A stretch of 7,357 bases of DNA from Verrucomicrobiia bacterium (GTDB lineage: Bacteria; Verrucomicrobiota; Verrucomicrobiia; Opitutales; Opitutaceae): positions 1 through 7,357 of the forward strand of contig JAUHWE010000222.1 in the NCBI GenBank assembly GCA_030424825.1, read 5' to 3'. A program made the translations under genes and the position numbers. The first letter of the stretch is position 1. Every line of letters begins with the position of its first letter. Shown here one piece after another: positions 1-5,991 of this stretch. The notes under the pieces were generated by a model that made no database searches, was not told the origin of the DNA, and saw nothing but the letters and a program-made list of their open reading frames with translations.

Positions 1-29
1 TAGCAAAGGTAAGACTCGACACATCTACC

Positions 30-109
30 GTAGGGCTCGCGTTCGCGCTATGCCGGGTAAGCAGAATCTCGATGTGACACTGCGGCGGAGCGAGACGCTC
101 TCGCCCTAC
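30..109. repeat. Palindromic intergenic repeat unit, GTAGGG...GCCG type
   Basis: The unit begins GTAGGG at 30 and its first arm ends GCCG at 55. The opposite arm (83-109) begins CGGC and ends CCCTAC. The arms are complementary mainly at their ends, but each contains its own small dyad: GCGAGA/TCTCGC within 83-109 and CGCG-TT-CGCG within 30-55. The spacer carries TCTCGATGTGACA at 67-79, the exact reverse complement of the 13 bases at 2938-2950 in the spacer of the repeat at 2908-2982. The 30-55 arm matches one arm of that element at 23 of 26 positions. The two are therefore copies of one family in opposite orientation. Confidence 0.75.
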
Positions 110-203
110 CTTGGCAGCCTTCCAAGCAAAAATGCTCTAGGAGAATCAAGTAGCTCAGTGCTTTAGCCTGAGCCCCCTAGGACTCGTCGCAGCCCACGTC
201 GCA

Positions 204-278
204 AGGTAGGGTAGGACTGTCCCGAGTCCGCCGCACAAGTCGCCCGGAACGGTCACCGCAGCTCGCCGAGCCCTACCT
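204..278. repeat. Second palindromic repeat unit, diverged
   Basis: The outer ends are inverted: AGGTAGGG at 204-211 and CCCTACCT at 271-278. The left half (206-233) again runs GTAGGG...GCCG and contains its own dyad, GGACT/AGTCC at 214-229. The right half contains the perfect 11-base dyad GCTCGCCGAGC at 261-271. The two halves are not complementary along their length. The boundaries are approximate and family membership rests on the shared terminal motifs. Confidence 0.5.
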
Positions 279-316
279 GCGATCATAGTCGGGCGACTGA
301 CCAATTGAATAATGCT

Positions 317-1483
317 CTAGGCAGGTGTGGTCGCGTTCGCGGCTACCATTTCGTAGAACTTCTCGAAGTTAGGATTCGCGTCGCTGGGTCCGGGTCCTGC
401 TTCTGGATGGTACTGCACCGAGAACACGGGTTTGTCTTTCAAGCGGATGCCGGCAATTGTCCGGTCATTGAGATTGATCTCCGTTATTTCAGCGCCTGCT
501 TCCGCGAGTCCGTCGTCTGAAGTCGCGAAGCCGTGATTGTGGGCGGTAATGGCGACCCAATCGTTCTCGAAGTTCTTGATCGGCTGGTTCCCTCCGCGGT
601 GGCCAAACTTGAGTTTAAAGGTTTTGGCTCCAATCGCGTGCGTAATGATCTGGTGTCCTAGGCAAATGCCGAAAGTGGGAAACTGCTGAATGAGTTCCTT
701 TACGGTTTCGTGAGCATAGGTCACTGCTTCGGGATCGCCGGGACCGTTGGAAAGGAAAATCCCTTCCGGGTCGATTGCCTTAATCTCCGATACGGACGCG
801 GTTGCCGGAAAGACGTGGACTTCGAAGCCGTGGAAGGCGAGTTCCCGGAAAATCGACTGCTTGGCTCCGAAATCGAGCGCGGCGATCCGAAAGATCCGCT
901 CCTTTTTCATTGGATAGCGAATGGTGGATCCAGCGGGGTTGTACGGCCATTTGTCGGAATCCGACGGCGAGTAGACGAACGGTGTGGAACAGGTCACATC
1001 TTTCACGTAATCCGCCCCGACGATGCCTTCCCAGCTCTTGGCTTTCTGGACGGCTTCCTCATCCGAAATGTTCTCCGTGCTCAGGCAGGCTTTCAGCGAA
1101 CCATGAACGCGAAGCTTCTTCGTCAGAGCCCGTGTGTCGATTCGCTCTAGGCCGGGAATGCCGTTTTTCTCCAGAAATTCGGGCAGTGTGCTGGTGCTAC
1201 GCCAGTTGCTGGCGATGGGGCTGAGCTCCCGAACAACGAATCCCTGGACCATCGGCTTGGAGGCCTCGTTGTCCTCTTCATTGATCCCGTAGTTGCCGAT
1301 CATGGGAGCGGTCATGGCCACGATTTGACCAAAGTAGGAGGGATCCGTCAGGATTTCCTGATAGCCCGTCATACTCGTATTGAACACCGCTTCCCCGACG
1401 ACTGTCTTAGCGCTGCCAAACGCTTTGCCTCGGAAAATCGTTCCGTCTTCTAATGCTAGTACACCCGTTTGTGAGTCGCTCAT
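317..1483 (-). CDS. carA: Carbamoyl-phosphate synthase, small (glutamine amidotransferase) subunit
   Basis: CarA hydrolyses glutamine and passes ammonia to the CarB large subunit, which makes carbamoyl phosphate for pyrimidine and arginine synthesis in the cytoplasm. The 388 residues are close to the usual family length. The N-terminal CPSase small-chain domain (about 5-160) includes GEAVFNTSMTGYQEILTDPS. A class I glutamine amidotransferase domain follows (about 198-380), with LSNGPGDPEAV at 244-254, the nucleophile elbow GICLGHQ with Cys274, AHNHGFA, and YHPEA giving His359 and Glu361, so the catalytic triad is intact. The ATG at 1481-1483 places the start at the expected point before GVLALEDGTIF. 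It is divergent from kamA, and carB is not in the window. No PyrR, ArgR or attenuator signal could be identified, though two dyads lie upstream. Identification is firm. Confidence 0.97.
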   Translation of the reverse strand: MSDSQTGVLALEDGTIFRGKAFGSAKTVVGEAVFNTSMTGYQEILTDPSYFGQIVAMTAPMIGNYGINEEDNEASKPMVQGFVVRELSPIASNWRSTSTLPEFLEKNGIPGLERIDTRALTKKLRVHGSLKACLSTENISDEEAVQKAKSWEGIVGADYVKDVTCSTPFVYSPSDSDKWPYNPAGSTIRYPMKKERIFRIAALDFGAKQSIFRELAFHGFEVHVFPATASVSEIKAIDPEGIFLSNGPGDPEAVTYAHETVKELIQQFPTFGICLGHQIITHAIGAKTFKLKFGHRGGNQPIKNFENDWVAITAHNHGFATSDDGLAEAGAEITEINLNDRTIAGIRLKDKPVFSVQYHPEAGPGPSDANPNFEKFYEMVAANATTPA

Positions 1484-1553
1484 TTTGATTTTTGAGAAAA
1501 GGTGGTTTACTGAATGGCGCCAATCCCTTTTTCTTTCTAATTCAAAATACTAG

Positions 1554-1568
1554 GGGAAATCGTTTCCC
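1554..1568. promoter_or_regulatory. Short dyad between divergent carA and kamA
   Basis: The 6-base arms GGGAAA (1554-1559) and TTTCCC (1563-1568) are perfectly complementary across a 3-base centre. The dyad lies about 70 bases upstream of carA and 53 bases upstream of kamA, where an operator or a short hairpin would be plausible. No regulator can be named from the sequence. Confidence 0.35.
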
Positions 1569-1570
1569 GC

Positions 1571-1599
1571 GCAGACGAAACCCTTTCCGAATCGTCTGC
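1571..1599. promoter_or_regulatory. Inverted repeat between divergent carA and kamA
   Basis: The 8-base arms GCAGACGA (1571-1578) and TCGTCTGC (1592-1599) are perfectly complementary around a 13-base centre. It ends 21 bases before the kamA start codon. No T-run follows in either direction, so it does not look like a terminator. A regulator-binding site or leader hairpin is possible; this is inference. Confidence 0.4.
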
Positions 1600-1620
1600 T
1601 TTCCGAGCAATTAATTTTTT

Positions 1621-2811
1621 ATGCCGTACATCGAAGACAGAAAAACCTGGTTTGAAGGCCAAGGGCTTTGGAGCAATGTTCCGGAAGAGAAGTGGAATGA
1701 TTGGAAGTGGCAGCTTCGGAATCGCATTACCTCCTTGGAAGGGCTCGAGGAGCTAATGGAACTCACCGATGACGAACGCGAGGGGTGTCGCCACGCCAAC
1801 GAAAAATTGGCCATGGCCATCACACCGTACTTTTTCAACCTGATCGACCGAGATGATCCGGATTGCCCGGTTCGCAAGCAGGTGATCCCGCGTTCGGGTG
1901 AAATGAGCGTATCGGCTGAGGAAATGCTCGATCCGGTGGGCGAGGATTCGCACTCTCCGGTTCCAGGACTCGTGCACCGCTATCCGGATCGTGTTTTGTT
2001 TTTGGTTACCGACCGTTGCGCCGCCTACTGCCGCTACTGCACCCGCAGCCGTCTGGTCAGCAATGCGCAGGACTATAATTTTCATCCGGAGTTCGAGCAG
2101 GGTTTGAAGTATATCGAGTCCCATCCCGAGGTCCGCGACGTGCTTTTAAGTGGCGGGGACCCCTTGCTCCTTTCGGACAAGAAGTTGGACTACCTCCTGG
2201 GGCGACTCAGAAAGATCCCTCACGTCGAGTTCATACGCATCGGATCTCGGATTCCGGTGTTTATGCCTCAACGCATTACGGAAGGGCTTTGCGATATCTT
2301 CAGGAAGCACGGTCCGATTTGGATGAGCATCCACGTTAATCATCCCAAAGAGTGCACTGCTGCCCTGAAGGATGCCTGCGAGCGGTTGTCGTTTGCCGGA
2401 GTTCCTCTAGGAAACCAGTCGGTGCTTTTGAAGGATGTGAATGATGATGCGGACATCATGAAGGCGTTGATTCACCGGTTGTTGAGAATGCGCGTTCGCC
2501 CGTACTACATTTACCAGTGCGATCTGATTACGGGGAGCGCTCACTTGAGAGCGAGCGTCTGCAAGGGGCTGGAGATTATGAAAAAGCTCCGAGGGCACAC
2601 GACTGGCTACGCCGTTCCGCAATATGTCATCGATGCTCCCGGTGGAGGAGGGAAGGTGCCGATCAACCCGCAGTACATTACCAAGATCGACGACGACGCA
2701 ATCCACTTCCGGAATTTCGAAGGCAAGCTCTACCGCTATCCGCTCAAAAGCTTTACCATCGACGACGATTGCCGCTGCCACGAGCAGGAAGTCGAGTGCC
2801 TGGAACCGTAG
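1621..2811 (+). CDS. kamA: Lysine 2,3-aminomutase (radical SAM, PLP-dependent)
   Basis: This enzyme converts L-lysine to L-beta-lysine using S-adenosylmethionine, a [4Fe-4S] cluster and pyridoxal phosphate. The cluster motif CxxxCxxC is Cys133, Cys137 and Cys140. DVLLSGGDPL follows at 173-182, and the PLP lysine is Lys345 in APGGGGK. Asp301 (YQCDL) and Asp338 (VIDAP) match the two aspartates that bind the substrate epsilon-amino group in clostridial lysine 2,3-aminomutase, with the same 37-residue spacing. This favours lysine over glutamate as substrate and argues against the shorter EpmB. The C-terminus carries Cys384-x-Cys386 but ends soon after, so the structural zinc site seems only partly kept. 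The ATG has no Shine-Dalgarno sequence; the AT-rich stretch just before it may suffice. No beta-lysine acetyltransferase (ablB) or epmA lies nearby, so a role in osmolyte synthesis or lysine catabolism is open. Confidence 0.93.
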   Translation: MPYIEDRKTWFEGQGLWSNVPEEKWNDWKWQLRNRITSLEGLEELMELTDDEREGCRHANEKLAMAITPYFFNLIDRDDPDCPVRKQVIPRSGEMSVSAEEMLDPVGEDSHSPVPGLVHRYPDRVLFLVTDRCAAYCRYCTRSRLVSNAQDYNFHPEFEQGLKYIESHPEVRDVLLSGGDPLLLSDKKLDYLLGRLRKIPHVEFIRIGSRIPVFMPQRITEGLCDIFRKHGPIWMSIHVNHPKECTAALKDACERLSFAGVPLGNQSVLLKDVNDDADIMKALIHRLLRMRVRPYYIYQCDLITGSAHLRASVCKGLEIMKKLRGHTTGYAVPQYVIDAPGGGGKVPINPQYITKIDDDAIHFRNFEGKLYRYPLKSFTIDDDCRCHEQEVECLEP

Positions 2812-2857
2812 TCGTGTTGAGTTTCCTCCGAGAGCGCTTTTCTCTTGGAAAATCCCA

Positions 2858-2895
2858 AAGTCAGGGCTCGACGGCCCGGTGAGCCGCGTCGACTT
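2858..2895. repeat. Nested stem candidate after kamA
   Basis: Outer arms AAGTC (2858-2862) and GACTT (2891-2895) enclose inner arms GGCTC (2865-2869) and GAGCC (2881-2885), with an 11-base GC-rich loop. The strand between the inner and outer right arms is longer than on the left. No T-run follows, so a terminator role for kamA is uncertain. Confidence 0.3.
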
Positions 2896-2907
2896 ACAGG
2901 ATTCCCC

Positions 2908-2982
2908 GTAGGGCTAGCGCTTGCGCTACGCCGCGTTTGTCACATCGAGACTCCTACGGCATAGCGCAAGCGCTAGCCCTAC
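2908..2982. repeat. Near-perfect inverted repeat, GTAGGG...GCCG type
   Basis: The arms at 2908-2933 and 2957-2982 are complementary at 25 of 26 positions around a 23-base spacer. Each arm is also nearly self-palindromic (TAGCG-CTTG-CGCTA), so it can fold as one long hairpin or as two short ones. The spacer shares TGTCACATCGAGA (2938-2950), in inverted orientation, with the unit at 30-109. It lies between two converging genes, which is typical for REP-like elements, and transcripts from either side would form a very stable stem. Confidence 0.85.
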
Positions 2983-3085
2983 GCCGCGACCTTTTGTACA
3001 CTCCACGACCAAGTCTCGTCGTCGCTACCCCGCATGGCGGCGTGGTTCTACTTCGCCAACCCCGTAATCCATCTCCTCCCAAACG

Positions 3086-3117
3086 AAAAAACGCCGCCAT
3101 AGCAGAATGGCGACGTT
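3086..3117 (-). terminator. Rho-independent terminator of sodA
   Basis: Read on the minus strand, an 11-base stem (10 of 11 paired; arms at 3107-3117 and 3090-3100) with a 6-base loop is followed directly by a run of six T (3086-3091). It begins 27 bases after the sodA stop codon. Confidence 0.85.
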
Positions 3118-3143
3118 TCGAAATTTAAGCAGCGCGGTGCGGT

Positions 3144-3755
3144 CTATCCGATCGCGGCTTCGTAGTTGGCGTTGGCGGCTTCCCAATTCACTACGCTCCA
3201 AAATGCTCCAATGTAGTCTGGGCGGCGATTCTGATAGTTCAAGTAGTAGGCATGCTCCCAGACGTCGAGTCCAAGAACGGGCTTGCCTCCGTCCATGAGC
3301 GGCGAGTCTTGATTCGGTGTCGAGCAAACGCAGAGCTTGCCATCACGTACGCAAATCCAGGCCCAGCCACTGCCGAAACGTGTGAGGCCCGCCTTGGTGA
3401 AATCCGCTTTTAGCGAATCGAGCCCACCGAGCTCGCTTTTGATCGCGTCGCCTAGCTTTCCGACAGGTTCGCCCCCGCCATTCGGACCCATGACATTCCA
3501 GAAAAGACTGTGGTTGGCATGTCCTCCTCCGTTGTTTCTCACGGCGCCACGGATTCCTTCAGGTACCGCGTCTAAATTGGAGATCAAGTCCTCAACCGAT
3601 TTGGCAGCCAAGTCAGCATGGCCTTCCAGAGCGGCGTTTACGTTGCTGATGTAAGTCTGATGATGCTTCGTGTGATGTATTTCCATCGTACGAGCGTCGA
3701 TGTGTGGTTCCAACGCGTCGTATGCGTAATTCAATTTTGGGAGTTCGTATGCCAT
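3144..3755 (-). CDS. sodA: Superoxide dismutase, Mn-type (Mn/Fe family)
   Basis: It dismutates superoxide to hydrogen peroxide and oxygen. The length of 203 residues is typical. The N-terminal helical hairpin domain (about 1-90) carries the metal ligands His27 (MEIHHTKHH) and His82 ([11 protein letters not shown]). The C-terminal alpha/beta domain carries Asp164 and His168 ([12 protein letters not shown]), so all four ligands are present. The GGGHANH sequence and Gln149 in NQDSPL are the pattern of manganese enzymes rather than iron enzymes, although cambialistic use cannot be excluded. No signal peptide is seen, so a cytoplasmic location is expected. A separate promoter upstream overlaps the end of tadA, and a strong terminator follows, which suggests a monocistronic unit. 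No OxyR, SoxR or Fur-like box was recognised. Confidence 0.96.
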   Translation of the reverse strand: MAYELPKLNYAYDALEPHIDARTMEIHHTKHHQTYISNVNAALEGHADLAAKSVEDLISNLDAVPEGIRGAVRNNGGGHANHSLFWNVMGPNGGGEPVGKLGDAIKSELGGLDSLKADFTKAGLTRFGSGWAWICVRDGKLCVCSTPNQDSPLMDGGKPVLGLDVWEHAYYLNYQNRRPDYIGAFWSVVNWEAANANYEAAIG

Positions 3756-3792
3756 AATATTTCTGCGGTTGTTAACGTTGAGATTTAGACGT

Positions 3793-3820
3793 TTATTAAA
3801 TAAAGAATATACTTTGTCAA
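3793..3820 (-). promoter_or_regulatory. Predicted sigma70-type promoter of sodA
   Basis: On the minus strand a perfect -35 hexamer TTGACA (3815-3820) is followed after 16 bases by TAATAA (3793-3798), a partial match to TATAAT in an AT-rich stretch. Transcription would start near 3786, giving a leader of about 30 bases. The -35 box overlaps the stop codon of tadA. Confidence 0.6.
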
Positions 3821-4350
3821 ATTGTTCTTAGTTCCGTATCGCGTTTTAGACGAAAAAAGGTCTGGATGAGTTCAAGGCAATCGTCTTGCAGCACTCCAAT
3901 GTCAATGTTTGTCGTGTGGTTCATTCCTGGATACTCGTTGACGTTGAAGGCGCCGCCCAATCCTCCCATTTTGGGATCGGGCACCGCGTAGACCACGCGA
4001 CCCATTCTCGACATTAGAACGGCTCCGGAACACATGGGGCAGGGCTCTTTGGTGACAAATAGGGTCGCTTGGTTGAGCCGCCAGTCGCCGATGGCATTTG
4101 AGGCCTGGGTAATCGCGATCATTTCCGCATGCGCAGTCGGGTCGTTGGTGGACTCGACCTGATTGTGGCCGGAACCCACCACATTTTGCTCGAACACGAT
4201 GACAGCTCCGATCGGGACCTCGTTGGATTTCCAGGCATCGAGCGCTTCATTGTAGGCCAGCGTCATGTAGAAAACGTCGTCTCGAACCAGCTGCGAGGGG
4301 TATCGTTTCTGGAATGGGCAGTTGGGAGCGGTTTTCTTAGCGTAGTCCAT
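3817..4350 (-). CDS. tadA: tRNA-specific adenosine deaminase (TadA type)
   Basis: TadA deaminates adenosine to inosine at wobble position 34 of tRNA-Arg(ACG), so it is usually essential. The zinc-dependent cytidine/deoxycytidylate deaminase fold is shown by HAE (His74, catalytic Glu76) and PCPMC (Cys104, Cys107). The later PGMNH motif (141-145) and the EVPIGAV and DPTAHAE contexts are typical of TadA rather than of guanine or cytosine deaminases. At 177 residues it is slightly longer than E. coli TadA. The first 20 or so residues (basic, with Cys11) extend beyond the conserved core, and the only internal Met (29) falls inside the first core helix, so the upstream ATG was kept. It is divergent from infA across 117 bases. 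It precedes sodA on the same strand by 61 bases. A different nucleoside deaminase specificity is possible but less likely. Confidence 0.92.
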   Translation of the reverse strand: MDYAKKTAPNCPFQKRYPSQLVRDDVFYMTLAYNEALDAWKSNEVPIGAVIVFEQNVVGSGHNQVESTNDPTAHAEMIAITQASNAIGDWRLNQATLFVTKEPCPMCSGAVLMSRMGRVVYAVPDPKMGGLGGAFNVNEYPGMNHTTNIDIGVLQDDCLELIQTFFRLKRDTELRTI

Positions 4351-4435
4351 AGGCCTTGGTGTGATTGCGGCATCAGTGAAAACTCTTGACTAATAACGTC
4401 GATATGAAAGACACGATGCTCTTTTATTGCAAGTT

Positions 4436-4449
4436 CCAGGATATCCTGG
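4436..4449. promoter_or_regulatory. 14-base perfect palindrome upstream of infA
   Basis: CCAGGATATCCTGG is fully self-complementary and ends 18 bases before the infA start codon, in the shared region between tadA and infA. It could be a dimeric regulator site, or in RNA a short hairpin (5-base stem, ATAT loop) in the infA leader. No regulator is recognised. Confidence 0.35.
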
Positions 4450-4467
4450 GCGAGTCGAACGAAATAT

Positions 4468-4740
4468 ATGGCTGACGATGGCATCCAAGTAGAAGGTAAG
4501 ATAGTAGCGGTTCTTCCCGGAACAATGTTCCGAGTAGAGCTTGAAAACGGTCATACAGTCTTAGCCCATATTTCCGGAAAACTCAGGAAGCACTTTATCA
4601 AGATCACCACGGGTGACATGGTGAAGATGGAGATGAGCCCCTACGATCTCGACAAGGCACGCATCACCTACCGCTTGAAAAACAACGCCCGCCCCAGAAA
4701 CGCGCCGATTCGCTCGTTTGGCCCGCGTCGTCGTCGGTAG
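4468..4740 (+). CDS. infA: Translation initiation factor IF-1, with basic C-terminal tail
   Basis: IF-1 binds the 30S A site and works with IF-2 and IF-3 during initiation. It is a single S1-like OB fold. Residues about 6-71 match the family closely, including [14 protein letters not shown] (16-29), [14 protein letters not shown] (33-46), TGD (48-50) and [13 protein letters not shown] (57-69). Bacterial IF-1 normally ends close to residue 72. Here about 19 further residues follow, rich in Arg and Asn and ending in RRRR, which is unusual. The ATG at 4468 matches the normal family N-terminus; no clear Shine-Dalgarno sequence precedes it, only an A-rich GAACGAAATAT. The recombinase gene begins 59 bases downstream on the same strand and may be co-transcribed. 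The core identification is firm; the function of the tail is unknown. Confidence 0.95.
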   Translation: MADDGIQVEGKIVAVLPGTMFRVELENGHTVLAHISGKLRKHFIKITTGDMVKMEMSPYDLDKARITYRLKNNARPRNAPIRSFGPRRRR

Positions 4741-4799
4741 AACGGGTTTTACAATAGGGTCTTGCTGATTGGCGAATGCGGCGCTTTGGTTAGAGGCCT

Positions 4800-5720
4800 G
4801 TGAGCGACAAATTGCTGGAAGAGATCGAAGCCTACCTGGCCTTTGCGTCGCTAGAAAAGGGATTGGCCGAAAACACGGTACTCAGCTACCAGCAGGATAT
4901 CGAGCAGTTCGCTTCGTTCGTTGCGAAAAAACGCGGCCGGAATAAGTGGAGCCAGGTTGAGTCGGATGACGCTTCCGACTGGATCTATATGCTGAGCGAC
5001 AAGGATTATTCAAATGCCAGCCTCTGCCGCAAGCTAAGCGCTCTGCGCATGTTTGTCTCGTATCTGCTAAGAGAAGAGAAGATCAGTAAATCGTTCCTGG
5101 AGCTGGTCACCGGACCCAAATTGAGACGCAAGGCGCCCGATGCGCTGACGATTGGAGAAGTCGAGCGCCTGTTGGACGCTCCGGATTTAACGACGCCGGC
5201 CGGTTTGCGAGATCGGGCCATCCTGGAGCTGCTCTACTCCTCCGGGCTTCGGGTGAGCGAACTGTGCGAGGCTAAGCTGCAGCAGATCGATATCGCCAAT
5301 GGCGCGGTCAAGGTATACGGGAAAGGATCAAAGGAGAGGGTAGTGCCGATGGGATTCCAGGCGGTAATCGCGCTTTCGGGCTACCTCGATCAAGGTCGTC
5401 CCCGACTGGTGAAACCGATTACCGGGAGCGGATGCTTCCTCAGCAACCGGGGAATACCGATCTCTCGAAAAACCGTGTGGGTGCTCATCAAGAAATACGC
5501 GCGGAAAGCAGGGATTGAGAAACCAGTTAAGCCACATGGGTTGAGGCATTCGTTCGCAACGCACCTGTTGACAGGTGGAGCCGACTTGAGAGTGATTCAG
5601 GAGCTCCTGGGCCACGCGGATATTTCAACAACCCAGATCTACACTTCAGTGGAGGCCGAGCGCGTAGCCACCGCCCACGAGGAGTACCACCCGAGAAGCA
5701 AAGGCGGCTCGGACTGGTAG
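4800..5720 (+). CDS. Tyrosine recombinase of the XerC/XerD type
   Basis: Xer recombinases resolve chromosome dimers at dif, acting with FtsK at the septum. The 306 residues fit the family (about 300). The N-terminal SAM-like core-binding domain (about 5-90) includes LAENTVLSYQQDI and CRKLSALRMF. The catalytic domain (about 110-295) has all six active-site residues: Arg151 (SGLRVSEL), Lys175 (YGKGSKER), His246 and Arg249 (PHGLRHSFATHLL), His272 (LLGHADIS) and the nucleophile Tyr281 (QIYT). The start is GTG at 4800, preceded by TTAGAGG about 3 bases upstream as a possible weak ribosome-binding site. The sequence looks nearer to XerD, but XerC and XerD cannot be separated with certainty by eye. 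The housekeeping neighbours and standard length argue against a phage or integron integrase. No dif-like site was recognised. Confidence 0.92.
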   Translation: MSDKLLEEIEAYLAFASLEKGLAENTVLSYQQDIEQFASFVAKKRGRNKWSQVESDDASDWIYMLSDKDYSNASLCRKLSALRMFVSYLLREEKISKSFLELVTGPKLRRKAPDALTIGEVERLLDAPDLTTPAGLRDRAILELLYSSGLRVSELCEAKLQQIDIANGAVKVYGKGSKERVVPMGFQAVIALSGYLDQGRPRLVKPITGSGCFLSNRGIPISRKTVWVLIKKYARKAGIEKPVKPHGLRHSFATHLLTGGADLRVIQELLGHADISTTQIYTSVEAERVATAHEEYHPRSKGGSDW

Positions 5721-5733
5721 CCTTGGCTAAATG

Positions 5734-5768
5734 TAGGTCGTCTCGTCAAAGACCCCGACATAGGTCGT
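5734..5768 (+). repeat. Short direct repeat TAGGTCGT, 27-base period
   Basis: TAGGTCGT occurs at 5734-5741 and again at 5761-5768, leading directly into the inverted repeat at 5769-5830. The first copy starts 14 bases after the recombinase stop codon. It may mark a partial extra half-unit of the same repeat family. Confidence 0.4.
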
Positions 5769-5830
5769 GGGCGATCTCCGAGCGCCCATTCTTGCATTGC
5801 ATCCATCGAGTGGGCGCTCGGAGATCGCCC
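5769..5830. repeat. Perfect 20-base inverted repeat after the recombinase gene
   Basis: The arms at 5769-5788 and 5811-5830 are perfectly complementary over 20 bases around a 22-base spacer. Each arm also has its own dyad (GGGCG/CGCCC). The core GCGATCTCCGAGCG recurs with one change in the next element at 5873-5886. No T-run follows, but the stem could still stop or stabilise the recombinase transcript; this is inference. Confidence 0.8.
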
Positions 5831-5863
5831 GCTACCGTGACGTACCCCCTGGACGAATTACAA

Positions 5864-5939
5864 GGTAGGGCAGCGATCTCCGGGCGTGGCGCGTTAGAAG
5901 CTCAACCAATGCGGCACGCCCGGAGGTCGTTGCCCTACC
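5864..5939. repeat. Inverted repeat, GGTAGGG type
   Basis: The arms at 5864-5892 and 5911-5939 are complementary at 26 of 29 positions around an 18-base spacer. The outer ends are GGTAGGG and CCCTACC, the same terminal motif as the repeats at 30-109, 204-278 and 2908-2982. It is the second of two adjacent elements in this convergent gap and ends 23 bases before the terminator stem of the next gene. Confidence 0.8.
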
Positions 5940-5956
5940 ATAATCTTACCACCCCC

Positions 5957-5991
5957 AAAAAAAACGCCCGCTGAACCAGTCAGCGAGCGTT
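5957..5991 (-). terminator. Rho-independent terminator of the H1-like gene
   Basis: On the minus strand a 12-base stem (11 of 12 paired; arms at 5980-5991 and 5963-5974) with a 5-base loop runs into eight T (5957-5964). It lies 21 bases past the stop codon of the 6013-6453 gene. Confidence 0.87.

Larger units (their letters stand above)
1..316. other. Non-coding, repeat-rich region downstream of carA
   Basis: No credible gene is seen here on either strand. The region holds two units of a palindromic repeat family, listed separately at 30-109 and 204-278. It also holds a second copy, at 131-141, of the 11-base string AATGCTCTAGG found at the carA stop codon (311-321). No stem followed by a T-run is visible that would clearly terminate carA, so the repeats may serve that role; this is inference. 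The gene to the left lies outside the window. Confidence 0.6.
2812..3143. other. Convergent intergenic region between kamA and sodA
   Basis: No credible gene is present. From left to right it holds a nested stem candidate at 2858-2895, the strong inverted repeat at 2908-2982, and the sodA terminator at 3086-3117. Positions about 3015-3075 contain GC-rich text with no clear inverted partner. No standard Rho-independent terminator is visible for kamA. Confidence 0.6.

Noticed and set aside
710..1224. Two overlapping plus-strand open frames inside carA
   Set aside because: They lie opposite conserved carA codons and show no family features.
2821..2852. Stem TTTCC...GAGAG / CTCTT...GGAAA directly after kamA as a terminator
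   Set aside because: The stem is interrupted by unpaired bases on one side, relies on a wobble pair and is not followed by a T-run.
1..2982. The GTAGGG repeats as a CRISPR array
   Set aside because: The units are irregularly spaced, differ in interior sequence, are few per site, have no regular unique spacers and have no cas genes nearby.
2937..3327. Small open frames around the kamA-sodA junction on both strands
   Set aside because: They consist of repeat arms, the sodA terminator and antisense sodA codons, with no plausible start or domain.
4386..4414. TTGACT as a possible -35 box for infA
   Set aside because: No acceptable -10 hexamer lies 15-19 bases downstream.
4800..5720. The tyrosine recombinase as a mobile-element integrase
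   Set aside because: It has standard Xer length and motifs and housekeeping neighbours, with no tRNA attachment site, excisionase or phage genes.
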